A stretch of 64,000 nucleotides of DNA from JBLLJR01 sp047692235 (lineage in GTDB: Bacteria; Pseudomonadota; Gammaproteobacteria; Enterobacterales; Enterobacteriaceae), in assembly GCA_047692235.1 (NCBI GenBank), contig JBLLJR010000003.1, positions 62,001-126,000 of the forward strand, given 5' to 3'. Positions 46,427-54,851 of this stretch are shown here, one piece after another. The translations under genes and the position numbers were made by a program. Positions within the stretch are counted from its first letter, which is position 1. Every line of letters starts with the position of its first letter. The notes beneath the pieces are model-generated. The model saw only the letters and a program-made list of their open reading frames with translations. It made no database searches and had not been told where the DNA came from.

Positions 46427-46657
46427 TATTAATAATTATGATAAGTTATCATAATTAATAAAATTAAAATGATAAATCAAAAATTTTATTTTGTATGAAT
46501 TATATATAATATAATTAATTTTATTAAATTTATTTAGTTAATTTTAAATTTTAACTCATCTAAAATTAAATTTTTAAGCAAAATTAAAATTTTAATAATA
46601 TTATCAATATATAATTAATAAAAATAATTATTTGTATAAATGGAGAAATTTAATAAT

Positions 46658-47161
46658 ATGAGAATTAATAAAGTTTTATTATTATTAATATTATTTACCT
46701 CAGCCTGTATATTAACAGCATGTGAAATTAAATCTAATTTATTAAAAGAAACAACTATTGAAATCTTTAATCAAAAATTAAATTTTGGTAATAATACTAA
46801 AAAACCTGTATTAAAAATACAAAATAATGAAAATTCATTCAATAATATAATATATTTTAAACGTAATGACTATAATATAGACCAACAATCTAAAATAGCA
46901 TTAGATAGAGATGTAAAAGAATTACTAAATAACAAAAAAACAATAAATATTGAAGGTCATATTTCTAAAGTAGAAGATACTCCTGAGTATAGACTTTTAC
47001 AATTACTTAGAGCTAATGCAGTAAAAAGATATTTTATATCTAAAGGGGTATCATCTAAAAAAATTGTAAATTTAACAGTTTATGGTAAAAATAAATTTAT
47101 TGATTTTAATAATGATTATGCTACTAATATAACAAATCGTAGTGTTATAATAAGTTATTAA
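46658..47161 (+). CDS. pal: Peptidoglycan-associated lipoprotein Pal, with altered peptidoglycan-binding site
   Basis: Pal normally tethers the outer membrane to peptidoglycan and works with Tol. From ATG 46658 (MRINKVLLL) the 167-residue protein has a signal and lipobox LTAC (residues 19-22), then an OmpA-like domain (IYFKRNDYNID...EGH...RANAVKRYF). The family GHADxxGT segment reads GHISKVEDT, so the aspartate that contacts diaminopimelate is a serine (residue 103), while the partner arginine (118) remains. An upstream in-frame ATG at 46640 is possible, but GGAG at 46641-46644 suits the later start. tolB and cpoB are not adjacent. Confidence 0.88.
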   Translation: MRINKVLLLLILFTSACILTACEIKSNLLKETTIEIFNQKLNFGNNTKKPVLKIQNNENSFNNIIYFKRNDYNIDQQSKIALDRDVKELLNNKKTINIEGHISKVEDTPEYRLLQLLRANAVKRYFISKGVSSKKIVNLTVYGKNKFIDFNNDYATNITNRSVIISY

Positions 47162-47309
47162 TTTAAATTATTTAAACTAACAAAGTTGCGGTCTTTTGTA
47201 GGTTGTAATATTAATTACTAGTTTTTATTAATATGTTTATGTAAATTAAAAATAATATCATTATTTAATGTTAATTAAATAAATTAATCCCAAGAGGGAG
47301 AATAGCATA
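47162..47309 (+). promoter_or_regulatory. his operon leader with small hairpins
   Basis: The 148 bases before hisG contain an unusually G-containing patch at 47180-47207. ACAAAG (47180-47185) pairs with CTTTTGT (47193-47199) around TTGCGGT with one bulge, and GTAAT/ATTAC (47205-47218) forms a second stem followed by TAGTTTTT. This could be a remnant attenuator. No run of His codons typical of the E. coli leader peptide is present. AGAGGGAG at about 47294-47301 is a strong ribosome-binding site for the hisG TTG. Confidence 0.4.
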
Positions 47310-48206
47310 TTGAATAAATATAGATTAAGAATTGCTATGCAAAAATCAGGAAGAATAAGCCAGGAATCTCAGCAATTAATTGAACAATGTGGAATTAAAA
47401 TAAATTTAAAGCAACAAAAATTATTAGCTTTTTCAGAAAATATGCCAATTGATATCATGCTTGTAAGAGATGATGATATTCCTGGATTAATTATGGATGG
47501 TGTAGTTGATCTTGGAATTATCGGTGAAAATGTACTAAAAGAAGAATTATTAGCTCGTCGTTCAAAAGGTGAACATCCAAAATATCTTACATTAAGACGT
47601 TTAGATTTTGGTAATTGCCGATTATCTATGGCATTACCATTAGATAAATTATGGACAGGACCTAAATGTTTATATGGTAAACGTATAGCAACTTCTTATC
47701 CAAATTTATTAAAACAATACTTAGATAAATTAGATATTTCTTTTAAATCTTGTTTATTAAATGGATCTGTAGAGGTTGCACCAAGAGCAGGATTAGCAGA
47801 TGCTATATGTGATTTAGTCTCTACTGGAGAAACTCTTGAAGCTAATGGATTACGTGAAGTAGAAGTAATACATTTTTCTAAAGCTTGTCTTATTCAAAAA
47901 TATGGTAAATTATTAAAAGAAAAACAATCTTTAATTGATAAATTATTAATTCGTATACAAAGTATAATACAAGCAAGAGAATCAAAATATATTATGATGC
48001 ATGTTCCTATTAATAAATTAGATCAAATCTTAAATTTATTACCAGGAGTTGATCAACCAACAATATTGCCTATATCTAAAGATAATAGTAGAGTAGCTAT
48101 GTATATAGTAAGTAGCGAGACAATATTTTGGGAAACTATAGAAAATCTTAAATCTTTAGGAGCTAGTTCTATATTAGTATTACCAATAGAAAAAATGATG
48201 GAATAA
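47310..48206 (+). CDS. hisG: ATP phosphoribosyltransferase
   Basis: First step of histidine synthesis, joining ATP and PRPP. The 298-residue protein (E. coli 299) has YRLRIAMQKSGRIS, VRDDDIPGLIMDGVVDLGIIGENV, RIATSYPNLLKQYL, and the regulatory C-terminal domain ending SSILVLPIEKMME, almost identical to E. coli. The start is TTG 47310 behind a strong AGAGGGAG site. The his-binding domain looks intact, so feedback inhibition could persist. Confidence 0.97.
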   Translation: MNKYRLRIAMQKSGRISQESQQLIEQCGIKINLKQQKLLAFSENMPIDIMLVRDDDIPGLIMDGVVDLGIIGENVLKEELLARRSKGEHPKYLTLRRLDFGNCRLSMALPLDKLWTGPKCLYGKRIATSYPNLLKQYLDKLDISFKSCLLNGSVEVAPRAGLADAICDLVSTGETLEANGLREVEVIHFSKACLIQKYGKLLKEKQSLIDKLLIRIQSIIQARESKYIMMHVPINKLDQILNLLPGVDQPTILPISKDNSRVAMYIVSSETIFWETIENLKSLGASSILVLPIEKMME

Positions 48207-48209
48207 TAT

Positions 48210-49520
48210 ATGCAAAATTTACTTTTTAATAAAATTATTTATTGGAGTCATTTAAATATAAAAGAACAAAAAAAAATCTTATCTAGACCTAAAATAGATA
48301 TATCTATAAATATTAGTAAAATTGTTAATAATATTTTAAATGATGTTCAATCTCAAGGAGATAAAGCTTTATATTTTTTTAATAAAAAATTTGATTTATA
48401 TGAAAAAAAAAAATTAATTATAGACAAGGATATATTATTAAATTCAACTTTTTTTGTAAATAAAAATCTTAAAAATGCTATTAAATTTGCATCAAAAAAT
48501 ATTAATTTATTTCATAGTAAACAGCAATTATCTTTGATAGATGTAGAAATTAATCCAGGTATACGTTGTATGCAAATTACAAGACCTATTGATTCTGTAG
48601 GTTTATATGTACCAGGAGGTACAGCTCCTCTTTTATCTACTGTTTTAATGCTAGCAATACCAGCTCAAATTGCTGGATGTAAAAATATTACATTATGTTC
48701 TCCTCCTCCTATTTCACATGCAATTATTTATGCCGCTAAAATATGTGGTATAAAAAATATATATCAGGTTGGTGGAGCTCAAGCTATTGCTGCTATGGCT
48801 TTTGGAACGCAATCAATTAAAAAAGTTGATAAAATATTTGGACCTGGTAATTTATGGGTTACAGAAGCAAAACGTCAAGTAAGTCAAAGAAATGACGGTG
48901 TAACTATAGATATGATAGCTGGACCAACAGAACTATTAATAGTTGCTGATAATAATTCTAATCCAGCATTTATTGCTTCAGATTTATTATCTCAAGCAGA
49001 ACATGGAAGTGATTCTCAATTAATATTAATAACAACTAATATTAAATTAATTAATTTAGTATTAATAGAAATAAACAATCAAATAAATATTTTACCTCGT
49101 TATGAAATAATTAAAAAATCATTACTTAAAAATAGTAGATTTATTATTGCAAAAAATATCAAAGAATGTATCAAAATAAGTAATATTTATGGACCTGAGC
49201 ATCTAATTATACAAGTTGAAAATGCAGAAATGTATATAAAATATATAAAAAATGCTGGATCTGTATTTATAGGTCCATGGTCTACCGAGTCAATAGGAGA
49301 TTATGCGTCTGGTACAAATCATGTTTTACCAACATCTGGACATACTTTAACATGTTCTGGACTAAGTGTTATTGATTTTCAAAAAAGAATATTAATACAA
49401 AAAATTAATAAAGAAGGTTTATTAAAAATAGCTCCTATTATTGAAATTTTATCTGATGCAGAAAATATGATAGCTCATAAAAATTCAATAAAATTACGAG
49501 TGGATAAAATTAAGGAATAA
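48210..49520 (+). CDS. hisD: Histidinol dehydrogenase
   Basis: Last two oxidations from histidinol to histidine. The 436-residue protein (E. coli 434) has VGLYVPGGTAPLLSTVLM, GGAQAIAAMAFGT, KIFGPGNLWVTEAKR, DMIAGPTELLI, the catalytic Glu-His pair in GPEHLI, and SGTNHVLPTSGHT. It lies 3 bases after hisG. Confidence 0.97.
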   Translation: MQNLLFNKIIYWSHLNIKEQKKILSRPKIDISINISKIVNNILNDVQSQGDKALYFFNKKFDLYEKKKLIIDKDILLNSTFFVNKNLKNAIKFASKNINLFHSKQQLSLIDVEINPGIRCMQITRPIDSVGLYVPGGTAPLLSTVLMLAIPAQIAGCKNITLCSPPPISHAIIYAAKICGIKNIYQVGGAQAIAAMAFGTQSIKKVDKIFGPGNLWVTEAKRQVSQRNDGVTIDMIAGPTELLIVADNNSNPAFIASDLLSQAEHGSDSQLILITTNIKLINLVLIEINNQINILPRYEIIKKSLLKNSRFIIAKNIKECIKISNIYGPEHLIIQVENAEMYIKYIKNAGSVFIGPWSTESIGDYASGTNHVLPTSGHTLTCSGLSVIDFQKRILIQKINKEGLLKIAPIIEILSDAENMIAHKNSIKLRVDKIKE

Positions 49521-49525
49521 TTATT

Positions 49526-50599
49526 ATGAGTATAAAACATTTAGTTAAGTGTAATATTTTAAAATTAAAACCTTATCAATCAGCTCGTAAGTTAGGTGGA
49601 AAAGGAAATATTTGGCTGAATGCCAATGAATATCCATTAACACCAAAATATATATGTAATATTAAAAATTTAAATAGATATCCAGAATGTCAACCTAGTT
49701 TATTAATTAATAAATATGCTAATTATGTTAATATCAAATCTAAACAAGTTTTAGTATGTAGAGGTGCAGATGAAGGTATATCGTTATTAATTCGTGCATT
49801 CTGCGATTTTAATAAAGATAAAATTTTATTTTGTCCCCCTACATATGGTATGTATAAAGTAAGTTCTGAAATACTAGGTATAAAATTTTTTGAAATTAAT
49901 ACAATAAATAATTGGCAATTAGATTTAAATAAAATAATTAATAATTTAAAAAATGTAAAATTAATATATCTATGTAATCCAAATAATCCAACTGGTAATA
50001 TTATAAATCATAATGATATTATTTATTTATTAAAAATAATTAAAAACAAAGCTCTATTAGTAATAGACGAAGCATATATTGATTTTTGTTTAAACTTCAG
50101 TTTAACTTATCTTATAGAAAAAAATGAAAATTTAGTTATTTTAAGAACTTTATCTAAAGCTTTTGCCTTAGCTGGAATACGTTGTGGATTTATATTGTCA
50201 AATTCATATATTATAAAAATTTTAACAAAAATTATAGATCCTTATCCAATACCATCTCCAGTTATAGATATTGCTTCTCAAGCTTTAAGTGAAAATGGTA
50301 TTAAACAAACTAAATTAAGAATTATGAATATACATTATAATAAAGCAATATTCATTAAAGATTTAAAAGAATGTAAATGTGTAATGAAAGTATATTCTAG
50401 TTTAAGTAATTATTGTTTAGTAAAATTTGATTCAAGATATCAAGTATTTAAATCATTGTGGAATAAAGGAATAATTTTAAGAGATCAAAGCTTACAACCA
50501 GGATTAATTGATTGTATTCGTATTACCATTGGTACATTAAAAGAATGTAAACAAATAATTAAAATATTAAAAATATTAAAACCTAATAAATTACTGTAA
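49526..50599 (+). CDS. hisC: Histidinol-phosphate aminotransferase
   Basis: PLP enzyme converting imidazole acetol phosphate to histidinol phosphate. The 357-residue protein (E. coli 356) has LNANEYPL, CRGADEGISLLIRAF, NPNNPTGN, VIDEAYIDF, the PLP lysine in RTLSKAFALAGIRCGF, and the C-terminal IRITIGT arginine. It starts 5 bases after hisD. Confidence 0.97.
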   Translation: MSIKHLVKCNILKLKPYQSARKLGGKGNIWLNANEYPLTPKYICNIKNLNRYPECQPSLLINKYANYVNIKSKQVLVCRGADEGISLLIRAFCDFNKDKILFCPPTYGMYKVSSEILGIKFFEINTINNWQLDLNKIINNLKNVKLIYLCNPNNPTGNIINHNDIIYLLKIIKNKALLVIDEAYIDFCLNFSLTYLIEKNENLVILRTLSKAFALAGIRCGFILSNSYIIKILTKIIDPYPIPSPVIDIASQALSENGIKQTKLRIMNIHYNKAIFIKDLKECKCVMKVYSSLSNYCLVKFDSRYQVFKSLWNKGIILRDQSLQPGLIDCIRITIGTLKECKQIIKILKILKPNKLL

Positions 50600-50618
50600 T
50601 TACAAAGGAAATTTTGAT

Positions 50619-51692
50619 TTGAAAAAAAAATTTTTATTTATTGATCGTGATGGGACTTTAATTAAAGAGCCTAATGATAATAAACAAGTAGATAAAATAG
50701 AAAAATTATCATTTGAACCAAATGTGATTACTTCTTTGTTAAAATTACAAAAATTTGGATTTAAATTAATTATGGTAACTAATCAAGATGGATTAGGAAC
50801 ACATTTATTTCCTAAAAAAAATTTTTATATTCCTCATAATTTTATGATAGATATTTTTACATCTCAAGGAATTAATTTTGAAAAAGTATTAATTTGCCCA
50901 CATTTTGATTATGATAAATGTAATTGTCGTAAACCAAATACAGGATTAGTTAATTCTTTTCTTACAGGTAACTTGTTAGATAAAAAAAATAGTTTTGTTA
51001 TAGGGGATAGATATACAGATATATTACTATCTAAAAATATGAATATTAATGGTTTATTATATAATAAAACATCATTAAATTGGTTAAATATTTCAAAAAA
51101 TTTAACTACACTTAAAAGATATTCTTGTGTGAAAAGAATAACAAAAGAAACAGATATAAAAATTAAAGTTTGGTTAGACCAGAAAAAAACAAATTACATT
51201 AATACTGGAATAAAATTTTTAGATCATATGTTACATCAAATTGCCATTCATGGAGGAATATCAGTTTATATTAAAGCTATAGGTGATATTAAAGTAGATG
51301 ATCATCATACTGTAGAAGATGTTGCTTTAGTATTAGGAGAAACTTTAAAAAGATCATTAGGGAATAAATATGGTATTTCTAGATTTGGATTTATAGCTCC
51401 AATGGATGAATCTTTAGCTACATGTGCTTTAGATATTTCTGGTCGTTCCTATTTGAAATATAATGCTAAATATAAATTTCAAAAAGTCGGAGATCTTAGT
51501 ACAGATATGGTAGAACATTTTTTCCGTTCTTTATGTTCTACGATGTTTTGTACTTTACATTTAAGTGTAAGTGGAGATAATGATCATCACAAAATAGAAA
51601 GTTTATTTAAATCTTTTGGGTTATCTTTACGTCAAGCTATTAATATTAATTATAATTCTAATAAATTACAAAGTTCTAAAGGAATTATTTAA
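50619..51692 (+). CDS. hisB: Bifunctional imidazoleglycerol-phosphate dehydratase / histidinol-phosphatase
   Basis: Fusion of histidinol-phosphatase (HAD type, N-terminal) and imidazoleglycerol-phosphate dehydratase (C-terminal), the enterobacterial arrangement. The 357-residue protein (E. coli 355) has FIDRDGTLIKEP, a zinc loop with CPHFD...CNCRKP, and VIGDRYTD, then dehydratase motifs FLDHMLHQIAIHGG, DDHHTVEDVAL, MDESLATCALDISGR, and DNDHHKIESLFKSFG. The start is TTG 50619 after AAAGGAAATTT. Confidence 0.97.
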   Translation: MKKKFLFIDRDGTLIKEPNDNKQVDKIEKLSFEPNVITSLLKLQKFGFKLIMVTNQDGLGTHLFPKKNFYIPHNFMIDIFTSQGINFEKVLICPHFDYDKCNCRKPNTGLVNSFLTGNLLDKKNSFVIGDRYTDILLSKNMNINGLLYNKTSLNWLNISKNLTTLKRYSCVKRITKETDIKIKVWLDQKKTNYINTGIKFLDHMLHQIAIHGGISVYIKAIGDIKVDDHHTVEDVALVLGETLKRSLGNKYGISRFGFIAPMDESLATCALDISGRSYLKYNAKYKFQKVGDLSTDMVEHFFRSLCSTMFCTLHLSVSGDNDHHKIESLFKSFGLSLRQAININYNSNKLQSSKGII

Positions 51693-52283
51693 ATGAAAAT
51701 AGTAATTTTAAATACAGAATGTTCAAATCTTTTATCTGTTAGTATTGCTATTAAGCGTATAGGATATAACCCTATTATAAGTAGTGATCCAAAAATTATA
51801 TTTCAAGCAGATAAAGTTTTATTACCTGGAGTAGGTACAGCAAATAGTGCTATGGAAGTTTTAAAAAAAAAAAAATTAGTTAACATTATAAAAAAACTTA
51901 AACAACCTATATTAGGAATATGTTTAGGTATGCAATTATTTGGTTCTTATAGTTGTGAGAATGGTCATATTAAAACTTTAAATATAATTGATGTTCCAGT
52001 AATACATATAAAAACATCAAATTTACCATTACCTCATGTTGGATGGAATAAAATAAATATATGTAAAAATAGTAATTTATTTAAAGGCATAAATCAAAGC
52101 GATTATTTTTATTTCATACATAGTTATATAATGCCAATATGTAATTTTACAATTTCTACAACAAACTATGGTATACCTTTTAGTTCTACAATAAAATATA
52201 AAAATTTTTTTGGTGTTCAATTTCATCCAGAACGTTCAGGTAAATCTGGTAATTTACTTTTAAAAAATTTTTTGGAGATGTAA
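51693..52283 (+). CDS. hisH: Imidazole glycerol phosphate synthase glutaminase subunit
   Basis: Supplies ammonia from glutamine to HisF. The 196-residue class I amidotransferase (E. coli 196) has LLPGVGTANSAM, the catalytic cysteine in ILGICLGMQL, and the His-Glu pair in GVQFHPERSGKSG. Its ATG immediately follows the hisB stop, so translation is coupled. Confidence 0.97.
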   Translation: MKIVILNTECSNLLSVSIAIKRIGYNPIISSDPKIIFQADKVLLPGVGTANSAMEVLKKKKLVNIIKKLKQPILGICLGMQLFGSYSCENGHIKTLNIIDVPVIHIKTSNLPLPHVGWNKINICKNSNLFKGINQSDYFYFIHSYIMPICNFTISTTNYGIPFSSTIKYKNFFGVQFHPERSGKSGNLLLKNFLEM

Positions 52284-52287
52284 TTTT

Positions 52288-53028
52288 ATGATTATACCAG
52301 CATTAGATTTAATAGACGGTAAGGTTGTTAGATTATATCAAGGAAATTATAAATTAAAAAATATTTATGATGTTGACCCATTAGTTCAGTTAACACGTTA
52401 TATATCATATGGCGCTAAATTAATACATTTAATAGATCTTAATGGAGCTAAAAATCCATCTCTTAAACAAACTAAATTATTACTAAATTTAATTAATAAT
52501 GCAAAATTTACGTCAGTACAAGTTGGTGGAGGTATTCGTAATACAGAAGATATTGAAATATTATTAAATGCTGGAGCACAAAGAATAATTATTGGGTCAT
52601 CAGTTATTTTGAATTTTAATTTAATTAAAAGTTGGTTTAAAATTTTCGGACCTGATCGTTTTATTTTAGCATTAGATATATTACAAAATTCTAAAAATAT
52701 AAATTATATATTAATAGAAGGATGGCAACAGAATACTAATATTACATTAAATGAAATAATGTGTAAAATTATTCCATTAGGAATAAAAAATATTTTATGT
52801 ACAGATATATCTAGAGATGGTACCCTCACAGGAAGCAACATTAAATTATATTCTTCTTTGTGTAATAAATGGCCAAATATTAATTTTCAAGCATCTGGTG
52901 GAATATCTTCATTAGAAGATATTTCTAATTTATGTAATATTGGAATAAAAGATATAATTATAGGAAAAGCTTTATTAGATAATAAATTTACATTATTGGA
53001 GGCTATTAATTGTTATCGAAAAGAATAA
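52288..53028 (+). CDS. hisA: ProFAR isomerase HisA
   Basis: Amadori-type isomerase on the ProFAR intermediate. The 246-residue beta-alpha barrel (E. coli 245) has PALDLIDGKVVRLYQG, the catalytic Asp regions, QVGGGIRNTEDIE, TDISRDGTLTGSN and ASGGISSLEDI. It overlaps hisF by 19 bases, as is common in enteric his operons. Confidence 0.97.
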   Translation: MIIPALDLIDGKVVRLYQGNYKLKNIYDVDPLVQLTRYISYGAKLIHLIDLNGAKNPSLKQTKLLLNLINNAKFTSVQVGGGIRNTEDIEILLNAGAQRIIIGSSVILNFNLIKSWFKIFGPDRFILALDILQNSKNINYILIEGWQQNTNITLNEIMCKIIPLGIKNILCTDISRDGTLTGSNIKLYSSLCNKWPNINFQASGGISSLEDISNLCNIGIKDIIIGKALLDNKFTLLEAINCYRKE

Positions 53029-53792
53029 TACCTTGTTTAGACGTAAAAAATAATCAAGTAGTTAAAGGTATACAATTTAAGCACCATGAAATTATTGGAG
53101 ATATAATTTCTTTGGCTAGTAGATATGTAGAAGAAGGTGCTGATGAATTAGTATTTTATGATATTGAAGCATCTATTCTGAATAGAACAGTTGATGTTAA
53201 TTGGATAAAAAAAATTGCAGAAATTATTAATATTCCATTTTGTGTTGCTGGTGGAATTAATAACATACAAAGTGCTGAAAAAATACTTTCTCTTGGTGCA
53301 GATAAAATATCTATAAATTCTTCTGCACTATCTAATCCTAATTTAATAAATCAGTTATCTAATAAATTTGGAACACAGTGTGTAGTTATTAGTGTTGATA
53401 CTTGGTATAATAATAATAAAAAATGTTATCAAGTATATCAATATACTGGGGATATTTCTTATACCAAAATTACTAATTGGAATACATTGGATTGGATACT
53501 AGAGGTACAAAATAGAGGGGCTGGTGAAATAGTATTAAATATGATGAATAATGATGGAGTACGTGATGGTTATGATTTAGATCAATTGAAAATTATAAGA
53601 AAACATTGTGATGTTCCTTTAATAGCATCTGGTGGTGCTGGAAATGTAATTCATTTTCTACATGCGTTTAAATATGCTAAAGTTGATGGTACTTTAGCTG
53701 CATCAGTGTTTCATAAAAAAATTATAAATATTAATTGTTTAAAAAATTTTTTATTTTCTAATGGAGTAAATGTACGATTATGTCAGAAATGA
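53010..53792 (+). CDS. hisF: Imidazole glycerol phosphate synthase cyclase subunit
   Basis: Forms imidazole glycerol phosphate and AICAR with HisH. The 260-residue barrel (E. coli 258) starts at TTG 53010 (MLSKRIIPCLDVKNNQVVKG), has FCVAGGINNIQSAEKIL, DKISINSSAL, the second Asp region in LNMMNNDGVRDGYDL, and ASGGAGNVIHF. GGAGG lies upstream inside hisA. Confidence 0.97.
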   Translation: MLSKRIIPCLDVKNNQVVKGIQFKHHEIIGDIISLASRYVEEGADELVFYDIEASILNRTVDVNWIKKIAEIINIPFCVAGGINNIQSAEKILSLGADKISINSSALSNPNLINQLSNKFGTQCVVISVDTWYNNNKKCYQVYQYTGDISYTKITNWNTLDWILEVQNRGAGEIVLNMMNNDGVRDGYDLDQLKIIRKHCDVPLIASGGAGNVIHFLHAFKYAKVDGTLAASVFHKKIININCLKNFLFSNGVNVRLCQK

Positions 53793-54412
53793 AAACAATT
53801 GAGAAATTAAATTGGCAAAAAATTGTTGGATTAATACCAGTTATAATTCAGGACTATATTTCTGGCGAAGTTTTAATGTTAGGATATATGAATAATGATG
53901 CTCTTAAGCAAACTAAAAAAACGAAATATATTACATTTTATTCTCGTACAAGAAAATGTTTATGGATAAAAGGAAATATTTCTGGAAATAAATTGAAACT
54001 AGTTAAAATTTACTCTGATTGTGATCAAGATGCATTACTAATTTTAGTAAATCCTGAAGGACCAACATGTCATTTAAATTTAAATAGTTGTTTCTATCCA
54101 GCTAAAAGTAATGCAAGTTTTTTATATGTTTTAGAAAAAATTATTAATAATAGAAAAACTAATGGTCATAAATATAATAATACTTATACTACTAGTTTAT
54201 TTAATAAAGGTATTAAACATATTGCACAAAAAGTTGGGGAAGAAGGAATAGAAGTTGCTTTAGCATCTGTAATAGATAATAAAAATATGATTTATGAATC
54301 AGCTGATTTAATGTATCATTTATTAGTTTTATTACAAGCAATGAATTTAAATTTAAGCAAAGTAATTGATGAATTAAAAAATAGAAATAAAAATATTAAT
54401 CATTACACTTAA
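53780..54412 (+). CDS. hisI: Bifunctional phosphoribosyl-AMP cyclohydrolase / phosphoribosyl-ATP pyrophosphatase
   Basis: Second and third steps of histidine synthesis on one polypeptide (also called hisIE). The 210-residue protein (E. coli 203) has the cyclohydrolase signature EVLMLGYMN, FYSRTRKCLWIKG, and DCDQDALLILVNPEGPTCH, followed by pyrophosphatase residues KVGEEGIEVALAS and YESADLMYHLLVLLQ. Overlaps hisF by 13 bases. It closes a full hisGDCBHAFI set. Confidence 0.97.
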   Translation: MSEMKTIEKLNWQKIVGLIPVIIQDYISGEVLMLGYMNNDALKQTKKTKYITFYSRTRKCLWIKGNISGNKLKLVKIYSDCDQDALLILVNPEGPTCHLNLNSCFYPAKSNASFLYVLEKIINNRKTNGHKYNNTYTTSLFNKGIKHIAQKVGEEGIEVALASVIDNKNMIYESADLMYHLLVLLQAMNLNLSKVIDELKNRNKNINHYT

Positions 54413-54427
54413 TATATTTTAAGTATT

Positions 54428-54718
54428 TTAATATTCATTTCTTAAAAAATCAATGTGTATAATTTTTGAATTGATTGGATGACGTTGTACTGATTTTATT
54501 ATAACTTGTATAATATTTTCGTTACATATAAGATTTATAGGTTGTTTATAAAATGTATTTTTATTTTTTATATTCATAAAAAAATTATATTGTATTGTTA
54601 TAGATATAGGTTTTTTATTTTTACCATATATAACAGCTGGACATTTATTATTTAATCTTAATTGTCTATTGATACTTTTTCCATTTTTATTTTTAATTTC
54701 TATTTTAATGTTTATCAA
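54428..54718 (-). CDS. rplY: 50S ribosomal protein L25
   Basis: Binds 5S rRNA in the large subunit. The 96-residue protein (E. coli 94) reads INRQLRLNNKCPAVIYG, then VQRHPINSKIIHIDFLR, matching the single-domain L25 of enterics. The start is TTG (54718-54716); no in-frame ATG covers the conserved N terminus. It is convergent with hisI. Confidence 0.93.
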   Translation of the reverse strand: MINIKIEIKNKNGKSINRQLRLNNKCPAVIYGKNKKPISITIQYNFFMNIKNKNTFYKQPINLICNENIIQVIIKSVQRHPINSKIIHIDFLRNEY

Positions 54719-54851
54719 AATCTATCTCATTTATTTAAATTTAAATAAATAATTAATTGTATCATGAATATTATTTTATTAAATATAATTAATTATTAAA
54801 TATTAAAAATATGTTATTATGATTCAAATTATACTTATATATTTTATAATA

